Of a DNA stretch of 64,000 bases, positions 33,067 through 44,560 are shown one piece after another (position 1 is the stretch's first letter; every line of letters starts with the position of its first letter). The notes below the pieces were generated by a model. That model did no database searches, had not been told where the DNA came from, and was given only the letters and a program-made list of their open reading frames with translations. Location of the stretch: the NCBI RefSeq assembly GCF_003573695.1, contig NC_039361.1, forward strand, positions 134,634,777-134,698,776, read 5' to 3'. This DNA is from Papaver somniferum (Eukaryota; Streptophyta; Magnoliopsida; Ranunculales; Papaveraceae). Made by a program: the position numbers and the translations under genes.

Positions 33067-35080
33067 TTAATTTCCTTTGGAAGGTTCAGCAAGATCAGTC
33101 AGACATTTCTTCTGAGACGAAGGAGCGCTTCCACCCGAAGAAGGATCGGAGGTGTAAGTGAAGGGATCAGGCATAGGACGAAGAACATACTTCTTGACAA
33201 TACCATGCTCCTTCAGAAGACTTTACTCTCTCTTGGTTAAGGTCTTGTTTACCTCCTCAGCAAGCTGGCAACAAGCCTTGTGCGCGATAACGACAGCCTT
33301 GAGTTCATAGGGATAACGAAGACTTCAACCGCCCTACTTCGTTAGCTGCCTCCTTTGATGCTTCGTCCCGAGACCCAACTAATCCTTCAAAATACTTGGT
33401 ATGTCCTTGCTGGTACACTAGGGTAGATTAAGTCTCTTTAAGCTTCTCATTTGCAAGGCCAAGCTGTCCCTCGATCTATGGAATGAAAGAAATAAAATGG
33501 TTAGAAGAAAAGAATTATAAAGCCATCCACGACCAAACGAAATTATACCTTCGACATTATCCGAAGCTATCTCAAATTCATTAACTATAGCATCCCGAGC
33601 TTCGTCAAGGAAATCATACTCGTCGGAAATTTTCTTATAATCCATTCGAAAGTTTTTGAGGGTAAACTGACGCTCATCCAACTATACCTGCTTCATAAAA
33701 TCCAAATGATGAATACGGTTAACTTCATTAGTCATCTCCTCAATTCCTTTGGTTAGCATATACATGTTGACTTCTAGATATTTTTATGACTCCACCAAGC
33801 AGGCAACATCGGCACGGGAAGCAGAAAAGTCCTTGCTGAGAGCATGTGCTTCGGCCCTAGCATCGTCTCTCTCACGAACCAACCTATGAATATATCCTTG
33901 GACATCAGGACCATGAGACGATCGGGCCTGACGAAGATCTACTTCTAGGTCAGGTATCTTTGCTTCTAATCGACAAACCTCATCTCTCGCCTCATGCAAA
34001 TATTTGTGAGTTCATTCCATGGAACTTTCATATTGAGTGCGATCTTTGGACATAGAGTTTCGCAAAGATATCAAATACTCTCTCTGCTTGCGCACATCGA
34101 CCAACATCTTGTTGTGCTGATCAGCACGACCATTCCACTTGTCGGCTTCCTTTATAATCTTTGCAACTAACTCCTTTATCCGGGAAGCTTGACGAGCCCT
34201 CTCACCTCGAAGCCATATCAATTCTTTGGCATCAACCGCTTAAGACAGGGATGTCTAACTCAGAACGAAGACTAGAAAACGAAGACGAAGAAAAGGCAAG
34301 GAAACGAACCTTTGACCGATGCGCCAGCAGACGACGCCTCTCCTCGAGCTTTCTCCAAATCAGCCTTAAGAGAAACCACTTCTTGGCGAAGCTCTGTCTC
34401 CGTGGCATCCAGTTGTTGTTTTCCCTTCAACTGTTCCTTCATCTCCAGTATCTCTTTGTCCTTAGCCGAAATGGTCTTCTCAGCGGAATTCAACTGGTTC
34501 TCTCTATGGCGTAGCTTTGACTATAGCTTAAAGGCCTTCGACGTGAAGAACTGGTAAAGGAATGGTTGCAGTGCTCGCTCCTCATCAGCTGCATCAACAA
34601 GGGGCAGATAAAGATCAACAATCAAAATATGCAACCCCAAGTGACTAAGAAGAATTTACAACAACTTACCTCGAGAATGCGTTGCTGAAGGAAACCATAT
34701 TGGTACCCATCAGCTATGGCCATCATATCAGCAATGGACGAAGGGGATCAACCAACTGACTAGTCGAAGTAGCTCCCAAATATTTTTCCCAGACCGCCGT
34801 GACTTCCTCCTCATAAGACAGCTTCATCCTTTGACGCGTGAAGGCATCAAAATCCTTCTCACCTGGAACTGCAGGGGCAGAATGAGGAACGCACATCAAA
34901 CCTCTCTTCATCAACCAGTCAAAGGTAGCATCGTCCGCATCGTGCACGGCGGTCTGTACGAATCCCTAAGAAGACGCACCAGTGGCGGTACCTTTATCAG
35001 CAGCGGTACCCTGACCCTCAACGTCCCCATCATCATCCCTCTCTTCTCTCTCGGCCCCCTTTTCACCATTATCCTCAGCA
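33067..35080 (-). pseudogene. opposite-strand coiled-coil gene of T2, C-terminal piece
   Basis: The stop TAA is at 33,069-33,067 after LTDLAEPSKGN. Reading upstream on the minus strand are several coiled-coil stretches: SAEKTISAKDKEILEMKEQL, RQEVVSLKADLEKARGEASS, ASRIKELVAKIIKEADKWNG and DEVCRLEAKIPDLEVDLRQA. Before them comes a globular part, DATFDWLMKRGLMCVPHSAP and YEEEVTAVWEKYLG. GT...AG-like breaks near 33,480-33,548 and 34,240-34,310 suggest introns. A few stops are present. The piece ends at the solo Q LTR (35,086). Removing that LTR joins it in frame with the 38.2-38.7 kb piece. Accessory gene of unknown function; similar antisense genes are known in Tat-group elements such as Grande. 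Confidence 0.7.
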
Positions 35081-36704
35081 ACGACTGTAGATGAGAAAAA
35101 CGATTTGTTGGTTTTTACGGAATTGAGGAGATGACCGTGCGGAGGAAACTCCTTGAACCGAGCAAATGCTCAACCTCACACAGATGCACTGCAATAAGGA
35201 AGTGCTTTAAGTTCGAGAGATCAATCTGTAAGACTGCGGCCTAAACCAAGACAATGGCCGTTCCAGAGTCAATTCGGTCACAAGATAGGATGGGTCGATC
35301 TGTAGGAGGGAAGCTGAGAAATGTGTGATATCAATAGTGATCAAAGATTGTAGGTGTGTTGTGTATTCCGCGTGAAGAAAATAAGATAAGTTCTGATTGA
35401 TTGAATGTTAAGTTCTTAATCTCTTGTTTGTATGATTGACGAGAGACTGTCTTGTTATTTTAATCATGATTCAAAGAATTATTTATATTGCTTGAATTGT
35501 AAACACCTTGATCCCATGAAGTGTGATAGTTGTTGGAGTCAAAGAGTGGGGAAGTGGAAATCGTGTTAAAACCAGTTGCTCATCGTGCAGAGACTTGGTT
35601 GATTTTCTACCCACTACCTTGCTAACTCCTCCAACTTATTGCACGACTTTCTCACATTCTCGTCGTGTGTATGAACACACGTGCCGTAGACCGCCAGACC
35701 AAAACCCTAGTTAATATCTCCCATGTGACACGATTGATGTCTCGTAATTATGGAGTCAGTTGCTGACTTTATGGGACGATGAGTCCTTGTATTGCTGAGT
35801 CTTGATTTGAAAATGTTCTGAGACTCATGAATTGAACATGTCTGTTGAGACGAAGGTATCATTGTCGAATAAATATTGATAACCTAAGACGAGCAAACTG
35901 TTGCTGAATTGTTGAATATTGATAGTTGAACCAATATTCCTTAGTCTGAGCAAATATTGCTCGTCTGAGAAAATGTTGCTCATTTGATGAATTGTTGATG
36001 GCATGAACAAATAAAATATTAATTTAAGATACTGACAACTACGCCGAGCAAAATAATAAAAGTGTTGATTAGTGTTTGAATATGCTCAGAATTATGTTTT
36101 TGCAGAGCTCTGGATTCGAAACCCTAATTTTTTATCAATTGACGATTTATTGAAAATCAATCACGGAGTGAAGAAGAGACTGCCTACGTGGGATGACGAC
36201 CATCCATGTAGTGCTTGTATGCTCGAGTGAGCAAATACCAAACTCTCTTGAAGACCAGGTGAAAAGATGATTAAATGCTGGTTTAATCATTTATTAAAAT
36301 AATACCCGTATCAGCTTTAGGTGATGAAACCTAATTATGAAGAGATGAGGGACCGACCAAGAGGGCATGAAACCAGCCATTGATGGTCGTGGGACCAACT
36401 GATGGTCGTTTGAGCAAACTCCAAGTTGTTTTAGAAGAGTTTGGACCCAATATGAGCAATTGAGCAAATTAGGTCAAAATTGTTAAAACATGTGGGACCG
36501 GATCTTTTCAAACTCTAGGTCCGTCCTTGGTCGGTCAAGGAGACATGCCCGTGTCACCAGAATGTATGTGTCTCAGTCCTGAGAGTTTCAATATTTTCTG
36601 ATGCGCGATTGAGCAACATTTTGAGAAAATAAGAAGGATTCAGGGTTTTGCTGAAACTGGGGAATCTTCATGAGATGATGAAAATAATTAATAAAATAGG
36701 AAAT

Positions 36705-37500
36705 TGCAAGGTGTGGGACCAGCTACGTCTAGGGCACGGTCGTCCAGCTAGCAAGCTCGGCCTCGCAACACCTTTCCCAATTTTATCCCTGATGTGAAGC
36801 AAATACCATGAAACTGAGGAATTTCATGAGGTTAAGGAATTTCTATGAGATTATGGAAATAATAAAATAGGGATTCATGAAGTGTGGGACCGGATATGGC
36901 CAAGGCATGAGCACAGTCCCATGGCACTTTTCCTAATTTTATATTATTTTTATGGTTTTAGGGAAATATCATGAAATCAAGGAGTTTGTTGAAACTAAGG
37001 AGTTTCCTTGAAGTGAAGGAGTTTCCATGAGATGAGGGAAACAAATAATATTAAAATAATAAGACAAGGGCGTGTGGGACCGACCACGGCTAGGGCATGA
37101 CCGGCCGGCCAATGAGCCCGGTCCCGTGAGCTTTTTCTTAATTTTATGTAATTTTCATGAGTTGAGGGAAATATCATGAAATCAGGAAATTTTCATGGAA
37201 TGAAGGAAATAATAAAATAATAAGGAATCATGAGGTTTGGGACCGGCCACAGCTAGGGTATGGCCGGCCGGCTAGTAGGCCCTGTCCCGCGACACCTTTC
37301 CTAATTTTTATTATTTCTTGGATACGAGGAAACACCATGAGACTGTGGAGTTTCCTTGAGACGAAGGAGATTTGTTCAAATGAAGGGATTTTCATGAGAT
37401 CAGGAAAAAATAATAAAATATGATAAAATATAGAATTGGGCATGGGACTGGCCACAGCGTGACTGGCCTGCCGGTGGGCCCAGTCCCTAGCGCCTTTGCT
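36705..37500. repeat. ~165-205 bp tandem repeat in the solo Q LTR
   Basis: Five units are marked by GTGGGACCRG near 36,711, 36,881, 37,071, 37,235 and 37,441. Each has a GGCCGGCCGGC-type palindromic block and an AATTTTAT...ATGAGGAAAT tail. The sequence is unrelated to the repeats occupying the same part of the LTRs at 3.1-4.4 and 10.7-12.5 kb. Confidence 0.8.
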
Positions 37501-37505
37501 AATAA

Positions 37506-37542
<37 letters not shown>

Positions 37543-37543
37543 T
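37506..37543. repeat. (ATT)n microsatellite
   Basis: About twelve perfect ATT triplets lie in the solo Q LTR. They create spurious Asn- or Ile-run ORFs on the two strands. Confidence 0.95.
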
Positions 37544-38204
37544 GTCTTCCTATTTTGCATAGGTTCATCGTTCCTTCGTGTTTCGGAATACTCGTTCGTG
37601 CATTCAGGTGCTCGTTTGTACATTATTGATGAGTACACTTGCACCATTTTGGTCGGGGCTTACTCGATAGCGGCTCAGACGCCCGTTCGTTGAATATTTA
37701 TTACTAACCCATGGAATTCTCCTGGGAAAATCATGAATTGAAGTAATGAAATATTATGAAGAACATAGAATGTTTCCAAATATTCAACTAATGAATTTAA
37801 AGATTATAAATAATTAATTTATGGCTCTATACTAGCAGGCATGCTGTCTAGGAGCATTAATTATCTGATAATTGAGCGATATGAGCTTGTTGAAGCGTCA
37901 TATTTTATTTACATAGTCAGGGAAAACATTGTTACATCGTCTAGGATCCGTCTAATCTTTCGATTCTATATATAAGTAATTACTGAAATTGCTCAGTATT
38001 TATGAGATACGCCGTTGCCTAAGCTGAGAGACTACACATCTGTGTATACTCTGAGAGATAGTATTCTCAGTCAGAGATTCATGCGGCATGAGCTTTCATG
38101 CTTCGATGAGAGACATGAGCCTCAATACTCATCTGATTGCTGGATCAAGAACATTACAATATGGTTTTACGATTTTAATCCTTGTTGAAAATCCACCATC
38201 TACA

Positions 38205-38743
38205 ATGACGTCCCATTCATCGTTCGGAGAAAGAATAGAGAAGTCTTCGGCCATTCCCATAGCTGCACTAATATCAGCTTGATCCCCGGTAGAATATACT
38301 TTCGCAAAAGAGAATTCTTGGTTGGGGTTCGCTTGTTGAAAATCCGAATCCTCGTTCCTTTGAACGTAAGAAGGTCCAGTGGGAGGATCGTTCACTAGAA
38401 CCTCAGGAACAACTTTCTCTCCATCGCCTTTGCCATTAACATCTTCGTCGTCCTCATGACCGGGTGGAGAAGTATCAGTACGTTCTTCATCATCAGTAAC
38501 CTCCTCTTCAGAATTCTCATATTCGTTCACCAGGCTGGTAACCTCGGGAATCTCCATTTCCTCCACACCAGTGGTAGAAGACTGAACGGGACCAAGCTTT
38601 TTCTTTCTCGTAGTCTGCAACAAGCACGTAATCAATGTTTAATTCCAGGGGAAAACATACAAATACCACACATTATTATACAGAATTATACCTTAACAGT
38701 GACAGCATCCTTCGAAGGAAGAACATCATCAGAACTCTCCTCT
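38205..38743 (-). pseudogene. opposite-strand gene of T2, acidic middle piece
   Basis: It reads SSTTGVEEMEIPEVTSLVNE, NSEEEVTDDEERTDTSPPGH, SYVQRNEDSDFQQANPNQEF and FSILSPNDEWDV. It then meets the solo Q LTR. Without the LTR and one copy of the duplication the frame runs on into the 35-kb piece (...EWDV joined to VAEDNGEKGAE). A short upstream exon (DEEESSDDVLPSKDAVTVK, about 38,690-38,748) is separated by an apparent intron and stops at the next insertion (38,749). The composition is acidic and disordered. Confidence 0.72.
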
Positions 38744-39256
38744 TCATCTGTAATACCCAGTCAAAATTTTAAGGGTATTTTTCGTATATTGATAAAAGGA
38801 TAATTTTATAATGTAATATACTTGTATTATCTTAGTGAACTAGTGCTTGATCTAAGTCGTCATTAATTTTCATTTTACTAATTAATTAGGATTGATTGAT
38901 TTTAGCAAGAATATAAATAATTGATGGAGCTTGACATGTGGAATAATGACATTTGTGTAACTTGATATTTATTTAAATTTTGTACATATATAAGAAAACA
39001 TATAGAATATGTTTTGCATGAGTTTATGAATGTCTTCATAATTTATTTTTGGAAAAGTGTGTACACATTATATATTAGGTGACATTTTATAAAAATAAAT
39101 AATATAATTATGAATTGATTATTTTTGGCAAATTTGTTAAATTCATTAATTTAATCATCTAATTCTTTTAAAATCCTAACTCATTGGAGCCCCACGTTGA
39201 ATGGTGAGCGTCACCGTTGAATTCCTACAATCACTCAGAGAAGAGGGCCACAATCG

Positions 39257-39727
39257 CTTAGAGCAAATCCTATGGGTAGTGTAACTCTTTCATTTTGAAA
39301 CAGTGACTACCAATTTGGTCTAATTAGAGGCCACTATGGGGACTACCAACCTCACTTTCATCCCCAACACTACCGTGCACCCGTTCATCGTAAGTGGAAC
39401 ACTAGACTTGGGACAGTTCCCCGTCTAAAAGATTTGCTTTTTTTTCACTTGGACGGGAGACTGTCCCCCGTCTATGTAAAATGTTTTTGTTTTTTTATTT
39501 TTTGGACAGGGGACTGTCCCCCATCTATGTAATTTTTCTTGTTTTTTTTGGACGGGGGACAGTCCCCCGTCTACTTTGAAAAAAAATTATTACACGGGAG
39601 ACGGTCTCCCGTGTAGTGTTCTTTTTTAAATTTGTCCATAGTGACTTCACTTGTTTATATGATTGGGTCCTCTTTCATATGAAAAAGTTAGTCTTTATTT
39701 GGAGACTACCCATAAAATATGGTCTTA
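39257..39727. mobile_element. MITE-like element with a ladder of palindromes
   Basis: The ends form imperfect inverted repeats: TAGAGCAAATCCTATGGGTA on the left, and on the right the complement of TAAGACCATATTTTATGGGT. Inside are five palindromes of 21 bases with a single central base, starting at 39,405, 39,452, 39,505, 39,551 and 39,593. The best have arms GACGGGGGAC (39,551) and CACGGGAGAC (39,593, extended to 25 bases). T-rich spacers of 21-32 bases lie between them. There is no ORF. The target duplication is unclear. Confidence 0.6.
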
Positions 39728-40789
39728 GAAAAAAGTTCTCATGTTAAACCTGGAGAGGACACTCGGCGAGACTTGATCAAGGGAGAATTAAAAAAATACG
39801 GGATAAAAAGGAAAAATCGAAAACCTGCCGGAGAAAAAACTTAGAAAAAACCCTAAACGCGTATGCCTCTCCACCACCTACACATTTCTGTTCAAGTTTT
39901 AAGTGTTATTTTTGATTCTCTCCATCAACCGGTATGTTTCTCATCTTCTCTAATTATAACTGTTTTTTCAATTTTTTGCTGCCTAATGGTAACTTTATAT
40001 CGGTTGTTACCCTGACTAAATTAAATTTCTTCTCCTAGCTATCGGTTCTTTACGAACCCTAAACCTAAAATCCCGTTCTCCTTTTTTGCTTGGTTTCAAA
40101 AATTTAATTTTTTCAGAATCTACCATGTTGTAGATTGGAATTCCTAAGGAAAGTTTGTGGCTTTTTTGCAGCGTTTTAGTTTGTGCTTTTGGAGGCAAAG
40201 CAGAATCGGGAAGAAGAAGATGATGAAGAAGAATAAAAGAAGAAGGTATACACATAAATAAAAACCCTAACTACAACTGTATTCTTAAGTTTTTTTGTGT
40301 TTTGATTCTTCTTTCTGATTAAACTATATCGGCAGTGTATCTCAGATCAATACCGTCGTATCTCTAAATAGAGGTGATTTGTGGGCAATGATTAATCCTG
40401 CAAATTGGTACTAGATTTCATCCTGAAACGATGTACTTTTCAAAATATTATTGTCTGGTGTTTACTATTAATTGTAAATTTGATTTTATTTTTCTGATGT
40501 AATTGTTGATTGTCGTTCGCGTATTGCGGGTTTAGGTTTAGTTTCTGCAGCTAAAGGAAGAAATATGGAGAATGCTTGAGAATGCTTCAAGTAGTTAGAC
40601 ATAACAGTATATGCATGTCTAATTAATTAGTCATTTTGTTTTCATCTGCTTGAGGCTTCCTAGAAACGGAGGGAAGTTGTGGCATCACCTTGAAGTCGCT
40701 CACAACTTGTTTAGAATGTTGCCATCTAGGTCTAATTGGTATGTTTTAATTCTGTGAGTTTTTTTCGCAGCAATATTGAACCTCAATTC

Positions 40790-42150
40790 GCTACTGTCAA
40801 GTGATGGCTTTGTTGTCCTTCAGTTTGGTCTTTGCAGCTATAGTAATCCCCTGTCCAGGTAACCGAATGAACTTTTGTTTCTCATCAAATTGGACTTTGA
40901 TATCAACTTTACGTACTATTAACTTAGAATGTATTCTTTGATATGCAATATGAGAAGAAGTGATAATGGGAATAGAAGTGGCATTTGATTGTGACTTTTC
41001 TAAAATTTAATGGTTTTTTTTTTATCTTTTATTAATTGGAATTGGTTAAATTAATTAAGAGTTATTTATTGGTAATTTGAAGTTATTTATTGGTAATTTG
41101 GCACTGACACAACCTGCATATTTACATTGCAGCTGTCCAGGGAAAACGCCACTTCATTTAGCAGCTCAAGGTGGTTCTTTGGAATGTGTTCAAGAATGTC
41201 TTGCATGAGGAGCAGATTGAATTAAAAAAATGCATCTGCAAAAATTCGGTAAGAGTTAAGGCCAATTTCTATTAATTCTAACATGGAGCATTTCTAATGT
41301 CTAGAATAATGTAAAAATGTTCCGGATAATATTTTGAAAGGATGATACTTCTCATATATATAGTCACTGAGAAACAAGCGATTATATGTGATATATATTC
41401 TGTTGGTGTTAATGATCTAGAAATTCCATATGTGTAGAAGGAGGAGGGGTCTGAGAGGATAGATCTTCTTGCTTAGTTAGTAGCCGAAGAAGCTCTTCAT
41501 AGTTCATATACCAGAAGCAATGGTTTCGGCCAGTGTTGTTTTTCCTGTTAACATTTTTTCAAAACCCAATTTTCATGTGTGCCAGATGCTTTGGTCCTGC
41601 TACCACCTGTTGCTCCAGATGCGCAAGCCTGTTAGATACTGGTAATTTTTTGGTTTAGTTTCTCTTTTTCTTTTTTTTTTTTTCCATTATGTAATGTTAC
41701 AATAGCATACAATAGTATCATCACGTCCATTGTCATTTGATTCTTTCTGAACAATTCCAATGTTCTGTTGTGTTCAGGCACTGGACAAAAAGTTGTATGT
41801 GAATTGGAAATATAAGAACTAAAATGCGAAATCCCATAGCATATGTAACATTGATTTAAGATGCACGTACATTAACAATTTTTCATTGTTAACCAAAGAT
41901 CTAGAATTATTAATGTGCAAGTGAATATTTGGTATCACTTTTTGTTACTGTTGAGACGCCTATTCACATTTTAACTTTTTCACATGCTTTAATTGATGAC
42001 TTTCAATTAGGAAGTTAATTAGGAAGCATAAATTCTGTTTGCCTAATATAGATTCTTGGGTGAAATTTGCAGGAGTGTTCCATATGTTATAGCGTTGAAT
42101 TATAAGTGCGGGGCATGTAGAAGAGTCCAGGGAGAACTATGACAAGCTAA
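40790..42150 (+). pseudogene. XBAT-like ankyrin-repeat E3 ligase gene fragment, captured
   Basis: At 41,134-41,225 the frame reads CPGKTPLHLAAQGGSLECVQ ECLA, a stop, then GAD. This is an ankyrin repeat (T-P-L-H-L-A-A) matching the XB3/XBAT31-32 family of RING E3 ubiquitin ligases. The next bases decay from the family's W-G-A-D-R-L-Q-R-D-A-S-G-R-I and end at a GT. At 42,072 an AG is followed by SVPYVIALNYKCGACRR, the family's next segment (I-P-Y-V-V-A-L-K-x-K-x-G-A-C). The intron is retained, so this is a DNA-level copy, as Helitrons make. No RING domain is seen. It is clearly non-functional. Confidence 0.7.
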
Positions 42151-42467
42151 AATGCATATTCAAGCAGATGTGTTAGTGCTAGGCATTTTTCATTGCTCAT
42201 GTCCCCTGTAGCCTTCCATTTACAAACTATATCCATGGAGGCTAAAATCAAGTGATCAAGTGAGAAATAAGAGAGAATCGAAGGTAGAGGAAGTTGTGCA
42301 TGCTGTCAGTACCTGGACCAGCAGAAGCTCCACGAATGATCCTAAACCAAAGGCGAAGTCTAATTACCTAGGAACTATGAAGAGATTCTGCTGTTAAAGT
42401 CTTAGTAGCTCCCAACAGTACAAAACAGTGGATGCTGAAACTATATTTATACTCCAGATATTTGGTA

Positions 42468-42638
42468 CGGAAATGTTATTCACCTCCCTATTCTTCACCT
42501 CCCTCTAATCTAAGCCCTACATCTCTATCGAGATCCGCATTCAGGTTCAGGTGGGGTTCACCATTCCCTTAATATGGGGTGTAGATTGTAGGGAGATGAA
42601 TAGGGAGGTGGATAACAGGGAGTTGAATAGCATTGCCG
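42468..42638. mobile_element. Mutator-like MITE
   Basis: A 171-base element has terminal inverted repeats CGGAAATGTTATTC and the complement of CGGCAATGCTATTC. It is flanked by a perfect 9-base duplication TATTTGGTA (42,459-42,467 and 42,639-42,647). Nine bases is the Mutator-superfamily target size. The subterminal parts repeat CACCTCCCT on both sides. No ORF. Confidence 0.85.
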
Positions 42639-42999
42639 TATTTGGTAGCTTAAATTTAATAAAAGTGCCAAGTTTTATAGTTTGCAAATAAGTAGAGTTT
42701 CCGGTTGCATGTTAATTTGAATTTCCAAAGCCCATTTAGCTAGAGCTTATGTAATAAGTTTGTTGAAATAATAAGTCTTGCATGTTGTACTGTTGCAAGT
42801 CTTCAGATGCTAATGGGTAGTATTTTGATTTTAATTAATCTTTTGACTAAGTAGAACAATAAGGCATCATCGGTCAGGCTTTAAACAATTTGATATTTTG
42901 ATTACGAAGGAAAGTATGATTATAGAGACTCAGTTTTGTCTATATTTAGCTCCATTCACTTTGGCTTTAGTCTTGATCAAAAATGTTTACTTTTCTGAA

Positions 43000-43195
43000 T
43001 CGTCGTGGGCGAGGCGAAGTCGAGTCACACCAAATCAAAAATCCTAAGCGACGGACACCAAATCAAAAATCCTAAGCGACGGGGTGAGGCGAAGCCGAGC
43101 CAGAACCAAATCAAAAATGCGTCGCGACGAGACGAAACCGAGCCACACCAAATTAAAAATGCATTTGGACAAGACGAGGCGAAGCCAACCTTTAC
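43000..43195. repeat. GAGGCGAAGCC repeat block, left copy
   Basis: Four or five units of roughly GGGCGAGGCGAAGCCGAGCC followed by ACACCAAATCAAAAATGC. The same block is found at 48,255-48,560 just before the Helitron 3' end. Apparent ORFs across it come from the periodicity. Confidence 0.8.
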
Positions 43196-43599
43196 CAAAT
43201 CAAAAAAGGGAAAAATACGGTTTAATCCAAAATCTCATCAAAACACGGTTTAATCCAAAATCTCATCAAAATATACTACTTAGTCCACACCCATTTAACT
43301 AGGTACAAATTAGTCCTTTATTTATTTAAAATATGAAAAGTACACTAATAACCCTCCACCTTTACAATTTAGTCCAAATATTTTAAGTTTAGTTCAAAGT
43401 GACATCACAGTTTTAAATAATGTAAAAATAATTTAGAAATGATTTATCTTTCGAACCGCTCGTCCAAAATTCACAAACTTTATATATTCGGAAAGCTTTT
43501 TCCGATAGCTACAAAATGAATACCCATATGACTATTATTTTCACTTTTAAAAAAAATTAATTTTCGTTTCATTATTTGACGTGTACAACACAAAATTTT

Positions 43600-43950
43600 C
43601 AAAAGTTGATGCAGTCAGTTTTCACATTGCACCACTTTGTACACACCTACGAAACATGCATGAATTGGTCATTCATATCCACTGGCAGACCTACTTTTTC
43701 ATAGAAATTACACGGTGCTCAAATATGTATACCCCTGCAAAACATGCATGAAACCGTTTATTCATAAGCACACATAAACCTACTTTTTCATTGTAATTAC
43801 ACAGATGTACCAATATGTACACCCGTACAAAACATTCATATAACAAATCGACCGTTCATACCCAAACATCGACCTATATTTCATGGAAAATACACTGGTG
43901 CACATATATGTACAGTCATACAAAGCATGGAACAAACAACCATTTTTTGC
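43600..43950. repeat. ~80-105 bp imperfect tandem repeat
   Basis: Units contain GACCTACTTTTTCAT, AATTACAC, then a TGTACACC-type motif and AAAACATGCATGA (near 43,690, 43,793 and 43,870). This is non-coding. Confidence 0.6.
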
Positions 43951-44031
43951 CTACAAACTAATCTATTGCATTGGATTGACACAGGTGCAATAGTATGCAC
44001 GGCTATAGCTATTGTATAAACATAACATCGA

Positions 44032-44112
44032 AACTCAAATGGATTTGAACCATCAACCTCCACAAACCTTGTGATAGGCTTGGGCGCTCTACCATTTTGA
44101 GCTCTTGAGTCC
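44032..44112 (-). other. tRNA-like sequence (SINE head or tRNA remnant)
   Basis: On the minus strand: D-arm-like GCTCAAAATGGTAGAGC with A-box core TGGTAGAGCG, then a B box GGTTCAAATCC that fits the pol III consensus exactly, and a 3' stretch TTTGAGTT able to pair with GACTCAA upstream. The anticodon arm does not fold cleanly, so I do not call a functional tRNA or assign an amino acid. Confidence 0.5.
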
Positions 44113-44164
44113 CTAGAATAGATGCATAAAACGAAGAAAAAAAAATTGATGCCAAAAGTGCATC

Positions 44165-44560
44165 AGGGTGTGATATAATTAGCATCGGTACAACTATGTA
44201 CACATCAACCATCTACATTGTATAGTTATGTACGCATTAACAATCAACAGATGTACAACTATATACACATCAACAATCTATATTGTATAATTATGTACAC
44301 ATAATCAATAAGTGTACAACTTTGTACACATTAACAATCAAAAAGTATACAACTATATACACATTAAGAATCAACACATGCATAACCCTGTGACCCAGGT
44401 TACTCTCACCAACAACGCGACAACCATTTGAGTATCCACAAAATAATGTAAACGAAAACCATTTGAGTACCAACGCGTATACAACTATGTACACATTACC
44501 AATCAACATGTACATCATTATGTGCACGCTAAAATCATGTGTACAAATGTGTGCACATTA
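44165..44560. repeat. TGTACA-rich minisatellite
   Basis: Eight to ten imperfect copies of a motif like GTACAACTATGTACACAT followed by CAACAATC occur at ~30-45 base spacing. Each carries the palindrome TGTACA or GTAC. Related motifs recur at 45,000-45,080 and 45,710-45,760. There is no gene. Confidence 0.75.

Larger units (their letters stand above)
35086..38204 (-). mobile_element. solo LTR of family Q
   Basis: It starts TGTAGATGAG and ends CATCTACA. It is flanked by ACGAC (35,081-35,085) and ATGAC (38,205-38,209), a 5-base target duplication with one transition. It matches the Q LTR at 9,780-12,688 at both ends: TTCGGTCACAAG at 35,270, ACCGCCAGACCAA(A/T)ACCCT at 35,690, and GGTTTTACGATTTTAA at 38,163. 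The middle carries a different tandem repeat from the other Q LTRs. The insertion interrupts the T2 opposite-strand gene. Confidence 0.82.

Noticed and set aside
37228..37693. ORFs with Asn or Ile/Leu runs
   Set aside because: Artefact of the (ATT)n microsatellite in a solo LTR.
44032..44112. Functional tRNA gene
   Set aside because: The anticodon arm does not fold properly and the acceptor pairing needs shifted register; kept only as tRNA-like.
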